30,482 nucleotides of DNA, taken from CAKOSP01 sp964549115 (lineage in GTDB: Bacteria > Bacillota_I > Bacilli_A > RF39 > UBA660). The notes under the pieces were generated by a model. The model saw only the letters and a list, made by a program, of their open reading frames with translations, searched no databases and was not told where the DNA came from. This document shows, piece after piece, positions 6,976 to 14,536 of this stretch. The translations under genes were made by a program, and so were the position numbers. Location: assembly GCA_964549115.1 (NCBI GenBank), contig CAZJTX010000008.1, positions 1-30,482 of the forward strand, in the 5' to 3' direction. Position 1 is the stretch's first letter; every line of letters starts with the position of its first letter.

Positions 6976-7099
6976 CGTATGACTGGCAATGATGTGCAAG
7001 GTTGCTGATACACTAGGACGGGTTGTAGCATCGGTTCGTATTAGGGAATTTGTGCGGAAGCAAGTCTATACTAGATATAGGCGAAAGGAGGACGTGTAA
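6976..7099 (+). promoter_or_regulatory. Structured 5' leader of rpsJ (S10 operon leader-like)
   Basis: About 120 nt of noncoding leader, less AT-rich than the intergenic spaces nearby. Two helices can be drawn by hand. CTGATAC (7005-7011) pairs with GTATTAG (7038-7044). A 7-bp hairpin, GTCTATA (7064-7070) with TATAGGC (7076-7082), ends just before the Shine-Dalgarno AAAGGAGG (7084-7091). The GGTTGCTGATACAC stretch recalls S10-operon leaders of other Firmicutes. Such a leader would allow feedback control by a ribosomal protein such as L4; the family match is from memory only. Confidence 0.5.
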
Positions 7100-7408
7100 A
7101 TGTCTAAAAACAAAGTAAGAATAATTTTAAAGGCGTTTGACCATAGGTTGTTAGACTTCTCAACTGGAAAAATTATTGAAACTGTGAAAAGAACCGGAGG
7201 TACAATTTCGGGCCCAGTTCCATTACCAACTGAGATTGAAAAAATAACTGTTTTAAGAGCGGTTCACAAGTATAAAGATGCTCGTGAACAATTCGAAAGA
7301 AGAACGCACAAAAGATTAATAGACATTAAAGATCCAAGTAAAGATACAACTGAGGCTTTAATGCACTTAGATTTACCTAGCGGGGTAGATATTAATATTA
7401 AATTATAA
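7100..7408 (+). CDS. rpsJ: Ribosomal protein S10
   Basis: 102 residues, normal length, with the S10 signatures IILKAFDHRLLD, GPVPLPT and a C-terminal ALMHLDLPSGVDINIKL. S10 binds the head of the 30S subunit and in many bacteria also takes part in antitermination with NusB. A strong AAAGGAGG lies 8 nt before the ATG. It is the first gene of the superoperon that runs unbroken to rplQ. Confidence 0.97.
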   Translation: MSKNKVRIILKAFDHRLLDFSTGKIIETVKRTGGTISGPVPLPTEIEKITVLRAVHKYKDAREQFERRTHKRLIDIKDPSKDTTEALMHLDLPSGVDINIKL

Positions 7409-7428
7409 ATAAAGAAAGGAAAATAAAG

Positions 7429-8244
7429 ATGAAAGGAATCTTAGGAAAAAAAGAAGGTATGACTCAAGTCTTTACAAAAGACGGTAAGTTAGTACCTGTT
7501 ACTGTAATAAAAGTTGACGACAATGTTGTTTTGCAAGTTAAGACAATTGAAAAAGACGGTTATAACGCAATTAAACTAGGTGTTACAGACAAAAGAGAAA
7601 AAATAGCTAATAAACCAGAAATGGGTATTGCTAAAAAAGCGAAAACAACTCCTAAGCGCTTCTTAAAAGAAATTAAAAACTTTGAAGGAGACTATAAGGT
7701 AGGAGACGTTTTAAAATCAGATGTTTTTAATGAAGGAGACTATGTAGATGTAACCGGAACAAGTAAAGGAAAAGGTTTTCAAGGAGTTATTAAAAGACAT
7801 AACTTCTCAATGGGACCAAGGTCACACGGATCACATCATCATAGAAAACCGGGGTCATTAGGTTCAGTTAGAGCTAAAAAAGTATTTAAGGGAACAAAAT
7901 TACCGGGACACATGGGAAGTGAAACAGTTACAATTCAAAATTTAGAAGTAATTGAAACTAACCCAGAAGAAAACTATATTTTAATTAGTGGTAACGTACC
8001 AGGTCCAAAAGGGTCTTACGTTTTAATTAAAGAAGCTATTAAAAAAGACAAGGTTTCTGAGGTTAAAGAAATATTGATTTATGACGAAATTGAAGAAATA
8101 ATCGAGGAACCGACAGAAGTTGTTGAAGAAGTAATCGAAGAAACACAAGAAGTCGTTGAAGAAACACAAGAAGTCGTTGAAGAAACTGAAACAACAGAAG
8201 AGGTTGTGGAACAAGAAGAACCAGAACAGAAAGAAGATAAATAA
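7429..8244 (+). CDS. rplC: Ribosomal protein L3 with acidic C-terminal tail
   Basis: Residues 1 to about 207 are an ordinary L3: MKGILGKKEGMTQVF at the start, GTSKGKGFQG, and the MGPRSHGSHHHRKPGSLG loop that reaches toward the peptidyl-transferase centre. About 60 further residues follow, dominated by Glu, Val and Thr, including two exact EETQEVV repeats, giving 271 residues where about 210 is usual. The tail is strongly acidic, unlike the rest of this basic rRNA-binding protein. AAAGGA at 7415-7420 precedes the start. It follows rpsJ by 20 nt in the usual S10-operon order. Confidence 0.95.
   Translation: MKGILGKKEGMTQVFTKDGKLVPVTVIKVDDNVVLQVKTIEKDGYNAIKLGVTDKREKIANKPEMGIAKKAKTTPKRFLKEIKNFEGDYKVGDVLKSDVFNEGDYVDVTGTSKGKGFQGVIKRHNFSMGPRSHGSHHHRKPGSLGSVRAKKVFKGTKLPGHMGSETVTIQNLEVIETNPEENYILISGNVPGPKGSYVLIKEAIKKDKVSEVKEILIYDEIEEIIEEPTEVVEEVIEETQEVVEETQEVVEETETTEEVVEQEEPEQKEDK
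8137..8178 (+). repeat. Two 21-bp tandem repeats in the L3 tail
   Basis: The 21-bp unit at 8137-8157 is repeated without change at 8158-8178, and a third, diverged copy begins at 8179 (GAAGAAAC). Each unit encodes EETQEVV in frame. Identical DNA copies indicate recent duplication, and the array could vary in copy number between strains without shifting the frame. Confidence 0.9.
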
Positions 8245-8267
8245 TTTTATCTTAGAAAGGATATATT

Positions 8268-8888
8268 ATGAAAGTTAACGTTATTAATTTAAAAGGCGAA
8301 AAAGTTAAAGATTTAACATTAAATGATTTAATTTGGAAAATAGAACCAAATGATGATTGTTTAAAAAAATCTTTAAAATTACAAATGGATGCATCTCGCC
8401 AAGGAACAAGAAAGACTAAAACAAGATCCGAAGTTTCTGGTGGAGGAAGAAAACCTTATAGACAAAAAGGAACTGGTAGAGCAAGACATGGTTCTATTAG
8501 GTCAAACATTTGGAAAGGCGGCGGAGTTGCTTTTGGAGTAAGTCCGAATAACTTTGCATTTAAAATAAATAAAAAAGAAAGAAGATTAGCGCTTAAGTCG
8601 GCTTTAACATACACAGTGTTAGATAAAAAACTAAAAGTAGTAGACAACATGGATATTAAATCTCATCGTGTAAAAGATTTTAATAAAATATTAGATGATT
8701 TAAAATTAGAAGGAAAAACACTGTTTATAACAAAAGAAGACATAAGCAACTTAAGTTTAGCAACAAGAAATTTATCAAATATAGGTTATATTTTAGCTAG
8801 TGAAATAAATTGTTATGATTTAACAAACGCTAACAATATAGTTATGGATGAAGAAGTTGTTAAATATATTGAGGAGGTATTAGTATAA
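8268..8888 (+). CDS. rplD: Ribosomal protein L4
   Basis: 206 residues. The long basic internal loop that lines the exit tunnel is clear: SRQGTRKTKTRSEVSGGG, then KPYRQKGTGRARHGS. L4 binds 23S rRNA domain I and in some bacteria represses its own operon through the rpsJ leader. AAAGGAT precedes the ATG, and the stop overlaps the rplW start by one base (TAATG). Confidence 0.95.
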   Translation: MKVNVINLKGEKVKDLTLNDLIWKIEPNDDCLKKSLKLQMDASRQGTRKTKTRSEVSGGGRKPYRQKGTGRARHGSIRSNIWKGGGVAFGVSPNNFAFKINKKERRLALKSALTYTVLDKKLKVVDNMDIKSHRVKDFNKILDDLKLEGKTLFITKEDISNLSLATRNLSNIGYILASEINCYDLTNANNIVMDEEVVKYIEEVLV

Positions 8889-9163
8889 TGAAACATTATA
8901 GCGATATTATAGAAGCTCCAGTTATTACAGAAAAATCAATGGAAGCAAGAGGAGAAAATGTATATATTTTTAAAGCTAATAAGAAAGCTACTAAATACCA
9001 AATAAAGAAAGCTATAGAAGAAGCTTTTAATGTAAAGGTTAAAAAGATTAACACGTTGGTAACTAAACCAAAGAAAAAAAGAGTAGGAAGGCATTCGGGA
9101 TTGTCAAAAACATTTAAAAAAGCAATTGTAACATTAGAAGATGGACAATCTATAGATATTTAA
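8888..9163 (+). CDS. rplW: Ribosomal protein L23
   Basis: 91 residues with IIEAPVITEKSME, YIFKANKKATKYQIKKAIE and the basic KPKKKRVGRHSG loop. L23 sits at the polypeptide exit and is the docking site for trigger factor and SRP. Translation starts on the A of the rplD stop (TAATG), with GAGGT inside rplD as its ribosome site, so the two genes are probably coupled. Confidence 0.95.
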   Translation: MKHYSDIIEAPVITEKSMEARGENVYIFKANKKATKYQIKKAIEEAFNVKVKKINTLVTKPKKKRVGRHSGLSKTFKKAIVTLEDGQSIDI

Positions 9164-9172
9164 GGAGGAGTT

Positions 9173-10006
9173 ATGGCTATTAAGAAATATAAACCAACAA
9201 CGCCTGGTCGTCGTGGTATGACAACTTTATCTAATGAAGAAATAACTACAAACAAACCAGAAAAAACATTACTTAGAAAGAAAACTAAAACTGGCGGTAG
9301 AAATCATCATGGAAAAATTACTGTTAGACACATCGGTGGAGGAGTTAAACAAAAATATAGAGTAATAGATTTTAAAAGGGACAAATTTGATGTTCCGGGT
9401 AAAGTAGCTACAGTAGAGTATGATCCTAATAGGAATGCAAATATATCATTAATTCATTATAAAGATGGAGAAAAAAGATATATTATAGCACCTAAAAATA
9501 TAAAAGTAGGAGACATAATTGTTAGTAGCGAAAAAGCGGACATAGTAGTGGGTAACTCACTACCGCTTAAAAGCATACCTGTAGGAACATTTGTTCATTG
9601 TATAGAACTTAAACCTGGTAAAGGCGCAGAGATGTGTAGGAGTGCAGGATCATCTGCTCAAGTGTTAGGTAAAGAAGGAAAATATATAATTTTAAGATTA
9701 CAATCAGGAGAAACAAGAAAAGTGTTAGAAACTTGTAGAGCAACAGTAGGTAGAGTCGGAAATGAAGACTACAGTTTAATTAATTTTGGTAAAGCTGGAA
9801 GAAAAAGATTAATGGGTGTTAAACCTGGAGTGAGAGGTTCAGCGATGAACGCAGTAGACCATCCACATGGTGGTGGTGAAGGTAAATCTCCAATAGGATT
9901 GAAAAAACCATTAACACCATGGGGTAAAACAGCATTAGGTATGAAAACAAGAGATAAAAAGAAAGCTTCAGAAAGATTAATAATTTCTAGAAGGAAGAAA
10001 AAATAG
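9173..10006 (+). CDS. rplB: Ribosomal protein L2
   Basis: 277 residues, the usual length. Contains MAIKKYKPTTPGRRGM, GGRNHHGKITVRHIGGG, and near the C-terminus MNAVDHPHGGGEGK with the conserved His important for peptidyl-transferase function. L2 is a core 50S protein needed for subunit joining. AAGGAGG lies just before ATG. Confidence 0.97.
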   Translation: MAIKKYKPTTPGRRGMTTLSNEEITTNKPEKTLLRKKTKTGGRNHHGKITVRHIGGGVKQKYRVIDFKRDKFDVPGKVATVEYDPNRNANISLIHYKDGEKRYIIAPKNIKVGDIIVSSEKADIVVGNSLPLKSIPVGTFVHCIELKPGKGAEMCRSAGSSAQVLGKEGKYIILRLQSGETRKVLETCRATVGRVGNEDYSLINFGKAGRKRLMGVKPGVRGSAMNAVDHPHGGGEGKSPIGLKKPLTPWGKTALGMKTRDKKKASERLIISRRKKK

Positions 10007-10014
10007 GAGGAAAT

Positions 10015-10278
10015 ATGGCAAGAAGTTTAAAGAAAAAACCATTTGTAGATGAGTCGTTAATGAAAAAAGTAGTTGCGATGAATGAAGGTGGTAAGAAAAC
10101 AGTTATTAAGACTTGGTCAAGAAGATCAACCATTTTCCCTGATTTTGTTGGACATACTATTGCGGTACACAATGGAAAAGATTTTATTCCCGTATATATT
10201 ACAGAAGACATGGTTGGACATAAGTTGGGTGAATTCTCACTTACGAGAAAACATAGCAGCCATGGCGGTAAAAAATAG
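10015..10278 (+). CDS. rpsS: Ribosomal protein S19
   Basis: 87 residues (about 92 in Bacillus). Starts MARSLKKKPFVD and contains WSRRSTIFPDFVGHTI, AVHNGKDFIPVYI and HKLGEFSLTR. S19 lies in the 30S head near S13 and contacts A-site tRNA. The start has AGGAGG upstream and follows rplB by 8 nt. Confidence 0.96.
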   Translation: MARSLKKKPFVDESLMKKVVAMNEGGKKTVIKTWSRRSTIFPDFVGHTIAVHNGKDFIPVYITEDMVGHKLGEFSLTRKHSSHGGKK

Positions 10279-10286
10279 GAGGATTT

Positions 10287-10628
10287 ATGGAAACGTATGC
10301 AATACATAAAAAAGCGATGATTAAACCAAGACTTGCTCGATTAACCTTAGACTTAATTAGAGATAAAAGTGTTGGGGAAGCTAGAAGTATTTTAAATAAT
10401 ACTAATACTAAAGCTAGTAGATTAATATTAAAAGTATTAAACTCAGCTGTAGCAAACGCGGTTAATAACGAAGGAGCTAATGAAGAAGACTTAAAAATTA
10501 GTAAATGTTTCATTAATCCTGGTCCTGTTTATAAAAGAATAAAATTTGGATCAAGAGCAAATATAGATAGACATGATAAAAGAACAAGTCATATATCAGT
10601 TTATGTTACTGATGGGAAAGGAGCATAA
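10287..10628 (+). CDS. rplV: Ribosomal protein L22
   Basis: 113 residues. KPRLARLTLDLIRDKSVGEA, VLNSAVANAVNN and a C-terminal hairpin with RANIDRHDKRTSHISV identify L22, whose beta-hairpin lines the exit tunnel next to L4. AGGAGG at the rpsS end precedes the ATG. Confidence 0.95.
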   Translation: METYAIHKKAMIKPRLARLTLDLIRDKSVGEARSILNNTNTKASRLILKVLNSAVANAVNNEGANEEDLKISKCFINPGPVYKRIKFGSRANIDRHDKRTSHISVYVTDGKGA

Positions 10629-10630
10629 CA

Positions 10631-11320
10631 ATGGGACAGAAAGTTAATCCAATAGGATTTAGAATAGGCGTAAATAAAGATTGGGATTCGCGTTGGTACG
10701 CTGACAAAGATTATGCTAAAAAATTAAATAATGATTTAAAAATTAGAGAATATATTAAAAAAACTCTAAAGGATGCTGCTGTATCTAAAGTTGTTATCGA
10801 AAGAAAAGAAGAAAAAGTATATATAACTTTATATACTGCTAAGCCGGGCGTAATTATAGGTCGTGGTGGAGAAGATATTGAAAGATTGAAAAAAGATATA
10901 TCTAAGCATGTTGGAGAAAATATATATTTAAATATTTTAGAAGAAAAACATCCCGATTTAAGTGCTCAGTTAGTAGCAGACTCAATTGCTTTACAAATTG
11001 AAAATAGAGCACCTTTTAGATCAGCACAAAAAAGAGCTATTAGAAACACACTAAGAGCAGGGGCTAAAGGCGTAAAAACTTTAGTATCTGGTAGATTAGG
11101 TGGAGTAGAAATGGCTAGAAGTGAAGGGTATACCGAAGGGACAGTGCCACTTCACACACTAAGAGCTAATATTGATTATGCAACAAGCGAAGCGGATACA
11201 ACTTATGGAAAAATAGGTGTAAAAGTTTGGATCTACGTAGAAGAAAAACCTGAAAGAGTTAAAAAGGAGGTAGATGTCAATGTTAATGCCAAAAAAGACA
11301 AAGTACAGAAAAAGTCATAG
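10631..11320 (+). CDS. rpsC: Ribosomal protein S3
   Basis: 229 residues: MGQKVNPIGFRIG, the KH-domain loop VIIGRGGEDIERL, RAPFRSAQKRAIR and the C-terminal domain GKIGVKVWIYVEE. S3 lies at the mRNA entry of the 30S subunit and helps unwind mRNA. The last 13 codons continue in frame across the Shine-Dalgarno and first codons of rplP, a 41-nt overlap; most firmicute S3 genes stop just before rplP. AAGGAG for this gene is inside rplV. Confidence 0.96.
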   Translation: MGQKVNPIGFRIGVNKDWDSRWYADKDYAKKLNNDLKIREYIKKTLKDAAVSKVVIERKEEKVYITLYTAKPGVIIGRGGEDIERLKKDISKHVGENIYLNILEEKHPDLSAQLVADSIALQIENRAPFRSAQKRAIRNTLRAGAKGVKTLVSGRLGGVEMARSEGYTEGTVPLHTLRANIDYATSEADTTYGKIGVKVWIYVEEKPERVKKEVDVNVNAKKDKVQKKS

Positions 11321-11708
11321 AATAAGCTATGAAGGAAATGCTAAAGGACATCTAAAACTTCATTTTGGCGACTATGGTCTTAGAGCTATGGAAGGTGGAT
11401 GGATTTCGGCAAGAGAAATCGAAGCTGCACGTATAGCAATGACAAGATACATGAAAAGAGGAGGAAAAGTATTTATTAATATATTCCCTCACATGCCAAG
11501 AACTAAAAAGCCTTTAGAAACAAGAATGGGTAAAGGTAAAGGTTCAGTAGAAGAATGGGTAGCAGTAGTAAAAAAAGGAAAGATCATGTTTGAAGTTGGA
11601 GGAGTAAGCGAAGAAATAGCTAGAGAAGCTTTAAGACTTGCATCTCATAAACTTTCAGTTAAAACAAGATTTGAAATGAAAGAAGGCGGTGATTCTGTTG
11701 GAAATTAA
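11280..11708 (+). CDS. rplP: Ribosomal protein L16
   Basis: 142 residues beginning MLMPKKTKYRKSHR, the conserved L16 start. An in-frame ATG at 11274 would add two residues but is only 3 nt from AAGGAGG (11264-11270), whereas 11280 is 9 nt away. GWISAREIEAARIAMTRYMKR and MGKGKGSVEEWVAVV follow. L16 helps shape the A site of the 50S subunit. It overlaps rpsC by 41 nt and rpmC by 11 nt. Confidence 0.95.
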   Translation: MLMPKKTKYRKSHRISYEGNAKGHLKLHFGDYGLRAMEGGWISAREIEAARIAMTRYMKRGGKVFINIFPHMPRTKKPLETRMGKGKGSVEEWVAVVKKGKIMFEVGGVSEEIAREALRLASHKLSVKTRFEMKEGGDSVGN

Positions 11709-11898
11709 TGAATTAAGAAAATTAACTGATGATGAGTTAAATAAAAAAATAATTACAACAAAAGAATTATTGTTTACAAAAAGAATGCAACATGCAACAG
11801 GTACGTTAGAAAAACCTTTTGAGTTGAAAATGTTAAGAAAAGACGTGGCAAGAATGAAAACTATTCTTAAAGAAAGAGAATTAGGAGGAATCAAATAA
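11698..11898 (+). CDS. rpmC: Ribosomal protein L29
   Basis: 66 residues when started at TTG 11698, giving MEINELRKLTDDEL, the standard L29 N-terminus. A GTG at 11689 is in frame but is part of the ribosome site AAGGCGG (11683-11689), which is 8 nt from the TTG. The MQHATGTLEKP and VARMKTILKER helices are typical. L29 sits at the exit tunnel beside L23. It overlaps rplP by 11 nt and its stop shares one base with the rpsQ start. Confidence 0.93.
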   Translation: MEINELRKLTDDELNKKIITTKELLFTKRMQHATGTLEKPFELKMLRKDVARMKTILKERELGGIK

Positions 11899-12155
11899 TG
11901 AATGAAAGATCATATGAATTAATCGGTGTAGTTGTAAGTGATAAAAATGATAAAACAATTATTGTTAAAAATGAAACTTACAAAAAACATAAATTATATG
12001 GAAAAAGAGTTAAATATACTAAAAAGTATGTTGCTCATGATGAAAAAAATGAAGCCACAGTTGGAGACACAGTTAAAATTAAAATGACTAAACCTCAATC
12101 TAAAACAAAAAGATATGAGTTAGTAGAAGTTTTAAAGAAAGCTGTTGTGTTATAG
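11898..12155 (+). CDS. rpsQ: Ribosomal protein S17
   Basis: 85 residues with GVVVSDKNDKTIIVKNE, YKKHKLYGKRVKYTKKYVAHDE and GDTVKIKMTKPQSKTKRY. S17 is a primary 16S rRNA-binding OB-fold protein. The start overlaps the rpmC stop (TAATG) and AGGAGG lies inside rpmC. Confidence 0.95.
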   Translation: MNERSYELIGVVVSDKNDKTIIVKNETYKKHKLYGKRVKYTKKYVAHDEKNEATVGDTVKIKMTKPQSKTKRYELVEVLKKAVVL

Positions 12156-12167
12156 GAGGAATTATAT

Positions 12168-12536
12168 ATGATAATTCAAGAATCAAGATTAAAAGTTGCT
12201 GATAATAGTGGAGCAAGAGAAATTCTTGTAATAAGAGTTGAAGGTGGTTCTGTTGTTAGATCGGGTAATATTGGAGACATAGTAGTTGGGACTGTAAAAA
12301 AAGCTCTTCCTAATGCTCAAATTACAAAAGGAAGAATAGTTAGAGCAGTTATAGTTAGAACTAAGTATGGCACAAGAAGAGAAGATGGTTCATATATCAA
12401 ATTCTCTGATAATGCATGTGTATTAATAAAAGATGACAAATCTCCAGTAGGAACAAGAATATTAGGTCCAGTAGCTAGAGAATTAAGAGAAAAACAATTT
12501 AATAAAATCATCTCTTTAGCACCTGAGGTATTATAG
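12168..12536 (+). CDS. rplN: Ribosomal protein L14
   Basis: 122 residues, exactly the family length: MIIQESRLKVADNSGAREI, VVGTVKKALPN, VRTKYGTRREDGSYIKF and NACVLIKDDKSPVGTRILGP. L14 forms an intersubunit bridge and is the RsfS binding site. AGGAGG precedes the ATG. Confidence 0.97.
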   Translation: MIIQESRLKVADNSGAREILVIRVEGGSVVRSGNIGDIVVGTVKKALPNAQITKGRIVRAVIVRTKYGTRREDGSYIKFSDNACVLIKDDKSPVGTRILGPVARELREKQFNKIISLAPEVL

Positions 12537-12544
12537 GAGGATTT

Positions 12545-12838
12545 ATGAAAGTTAAAGTTGGAGATAATGTAAAAATATTAGTTGGTAAAGATAAAGGTAA
12601 AGAAGGAAAAGTTTTAAAAACATATAAAAACTTAGACAAAGTAGTTGTAGAAGGAATAAATATGGTTAAAAGACATTCCAAGCCTACGCATACCAACGAC
12701 GAAGGTGGCATCTTCGCAATTGAAGCTCCTATACATGTTTCAAATGTGAAGGTTGTAGATCCTAAGAAAAAAGAAGATAAAAAAACAACCAAAAAGGTTG
12801 AAAAGAAAGAAGAACCTAAGAAAGGAAGTGCTAAATAA
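12545..12838 (+). CDS. rplX: Ribosomal protein L24
   Basis: 97 residues: a KOW motif (GDNVKILVGKDKGKEGKV), NMVKRHSKPTHTNDEGG and IHVSNVKVVDP. The final 25 residues are almost only Lys, Glu and Thr, a low-complexity tail. L24 is an assembly initiator of the 50S subunit. AGGAGG lies at the rplN stop; the stop shares one base with rplE. Confidence 0.94.
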   Translation: MKVKVGDNVKILVGKDKGKEGKVLKTYKNLDKVVVEGINMVKRHSKPTHTNDEGGIFAIEAPIHVSNVKVVDPKKKEDKKTTKKVEKKEEPKKGSAK

Positions 12839-13377
12839 TGAGTAATTTCAAGAAAAAGTACAATGAAGAAATATTACCTAAACTAAAAAAAGAACAAAAT
12901 TACAAATCTGTTATGGCAGTTCCTAAATTAGAAAAAATTGTAATCAACATGGGAATTGGTGAAGGTAGTAAAGATGAAAAATTTATTACTTCTGCTGTTG
13001 AAGAACTAAAAGTTATTACTGGCCAAAGTCCTGTTGTAACAAAAGCAAGAAAATCTATAGCGGGTTTTAAATTAAGAGAAGGAAATCATGTTGGAGTAAA
13101 AGTAACCTTAAGAGGAAAAAACATGTATGACTTCTTTGAAAGATTAATTAAGATTGCAATACCAAGAATTAGAGACTTCCACGGTGTATCACCAAACGCA
13201 TTTGACGGAAATGGTAATTACACATTAGGAGTTAAGGAACAATTAATATTCCCAGAAATTGAATATGATAATGTTCAAAGAATAAGGGGAATGGACATTG
13301 TTATAGTTACATCGGCTAAAACAAATGAAGAGGCAAAGGCTTTATTAGAAGCATTCGGAATGCCTTTTAGAAAATAA
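12838..13377 (+). CDS. rplE: Ribosomal protein L5
   Basis: 179 residues, the normal size. NYKSVMAVPKLEKIVINMG, TGQSPVVTKARKSIAGFKLR and the C-terminal EEAKALLEAFGMPFRK are diagnostic. L5 binds 5S rRNA in the central protuberance. It starts on the last base of the rplX stop (TAATG). Confidence 0.97.
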   Translation: MSNFKKKYNEEILPKLKKEQNYKSVMAVPKLEKIVINMGIGEGSKDEKFITSAVEELKVITGQSPVVTKARKSIAGFKLREGNHVGVKVTLRGKNMYDFFERLIKIAIPRIRDFHGVSPNAFDGNGNYTLGVKEQLIFPEIEYDNVQRIRGMDIVIVTSAKTNEEAKALLEAFGMPFRK

Positions 13378-13386
13378 GGAGGAAAT

Positions 13387-13572
13387 ATGGCGAAAACAAG
13401 TTTAAGAGTTAAGAATAAGAGAAAACCTAAATTTAGTACAAGAAAATATACCCGTTGTGAAAGATGTGGTAGACCAAAAAGTGTATTAAAAAAATATGGA
13501 CTTTGTCGTATATGCTTCCGCGAGTTAGCTAACAAAGGACAAATTCCTGGTGTAAAGAAATCTAGCTGGTAA
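13387..13572 (+). CDS. rpsZ: Ribosomal protein S14, zinc-binding short form
   Basis: 61 residues with the zinc ribbon CERCGRPKSVLKKYGLCRIC, i.e. two CxxC pairs, and the C-terminus PGVKKSSW. This is the short Cys4 form, which some Firmicutes replace by a longer zinc-free paralogue under zinc limitation; only the zinc form is present here. AAGGAGG precedes the ATG. Confidence 0.97.
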   Translation: MAKTSLRVKNKRKPKFSTRKYTRCERCGRPKSVLKKYGLCRICFRELANKGQIPGVKKSSW

Positions 13573-13585
13573 GAAGGAGGAAAAA

Positions 13586-13984
13586 ATGTTTGTACAAGAT
13601 AAAATAGCGGATATGTTAACAAGAATAAGAAATGCTAATCAGATGAAATATTCTGATGTAGAAGTGCATGGAACAAAAGTTAACACAGAAATTGCTAGAA
13701 TATTAAAAAGTGAAGGTTATATTACAGATTACAAATATATTCAAAATAAAACAGGCGATATGATCAATGTCACTTTAAAATATGGCGAAGGTAAAGAAAG
13801 AGTTATTAAAGGATTAAGAAGAATTTCTAAATCTGGTTTAAGAGTATATGTAAAAGCAGATGAGGTTCCTCGCGTTCTTAATGGTCTAGGAATTGCAATT
13901 ATTTCAACATCAAAAGGATTAATGACTGATAGAGAAGCAAGAAGTGAAAGGTTAGGAGGGGAAGTACTTGCCTATATTTGGTAA
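13586..13984 (+). CDS. rpsH: Ribosomal protein S8
   Basis: 132 residues: QDKIADMLTRIRNANQMKY, GLRRISKSGLRVYVKADEVP, GLGIAIISTSKGLMTDREAR and the terminal GGEVLAYIW. S8 is a primary 16S rRNA binder and in Escherichia coli represses the spc operon. AAGGAGG precedes the start. Confidence 0.97.
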   Translation: MFVQDKIADMLTRIRNANQMKYSDVEVHGTKVNTEIARILKSEGYITDYKYIQNKTGDMINVTLKYGEGKERVIKGLRRISKSGLRVYVKADEVPRVLNGLGIAIISTSKGLMTDREARSERLGGEVLAYIW

Positions 13985-13990
13985 GGATAT

Positions 13991-14527
13991 ATGAGTAGAG
14001 TTGGAAAACGAATATTAATAATCCCTGAAGGTGTAACTGTAGAACAAGGCAAAAATGAAATATCAGTTAAAGGACCTAAAGGTGAATTGAAATTTAATTA
14101 TAATAACAAAGTTAAAGTAGTAATAAAAGAAAATGAAATTACTACTACCACTAAAAAAGAAACAAAAAGCGAAAGAGAAATTATTGGTACAACAAACTCT
14201 TTAATAGAAAATATGTTAGAGGGAGTTACTAAGGGTTATGAAAAAACACTTGAAACAGTAGGAGTTGGATACAAGTTTGCTGTTCAAGGAAATAAACTAG
14301 TAGTATATGCTGGTTATTCAAATCCTGTAGATGTTGAAATACCAAACGGCTTGACAGTAGAACAAGTAAATAATACTGAAATTAAAATATCTGGTATAGA
14401 TAAACAATTAGTTGGAGAATTTACAGCTAACGTTAGAAAAATCAGAAAACCAGAACCTTATAAAGGCAAAGGTATTAGATACAAAGGCGAAATTGTAAGA
14501 CGTAAAGAAGGAAAGAAAGCGGCATAG
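13991..14527 (+). CDS. rplF: Ribosomal protein L6
   Basis: 178 residues beginning MSRVGKRILIIPEGV, with VKGPKGEL and the C-terminal RKIRKPEPYKGKGIRYKGE. L6 is a two-domain protein near the GTPase-associated centre. AAGGAT (at 13983) gives only a short ribosome site; the gene follows rpsH by 6 nt. Confidence 0.96.
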   Translation: MSRVGKRILIIPEGVTVEQGKNEISVKGPKGELKFNYNNKVKVVIKENEITTTTKKETKSEREIIGTTNSLIENMLEGVTKGYEKTLETVGVGYKFAVQGNKLVVYAGYSNPVDVEIPNGLTVEQVNNTEIKISGIDKQLVGEFTANVRKIRKPEPYKGKGIRYKGEIVRRKEGKKAA

Positions 14528-14536
14528 GAGGATAAT

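Noticed and set aside
6932..7099. tRNA or other RNA gene between the gap and rpsJ
   Set aside because: No cloverleaf or T-loop motif can be drawn; it fits a promoter plus leader.
10082..10309. 75-codon plus-strand frame inside rpsS
   Set aside because: Alternative frame of rpsS, with no ribosome site and no recognisable motif.
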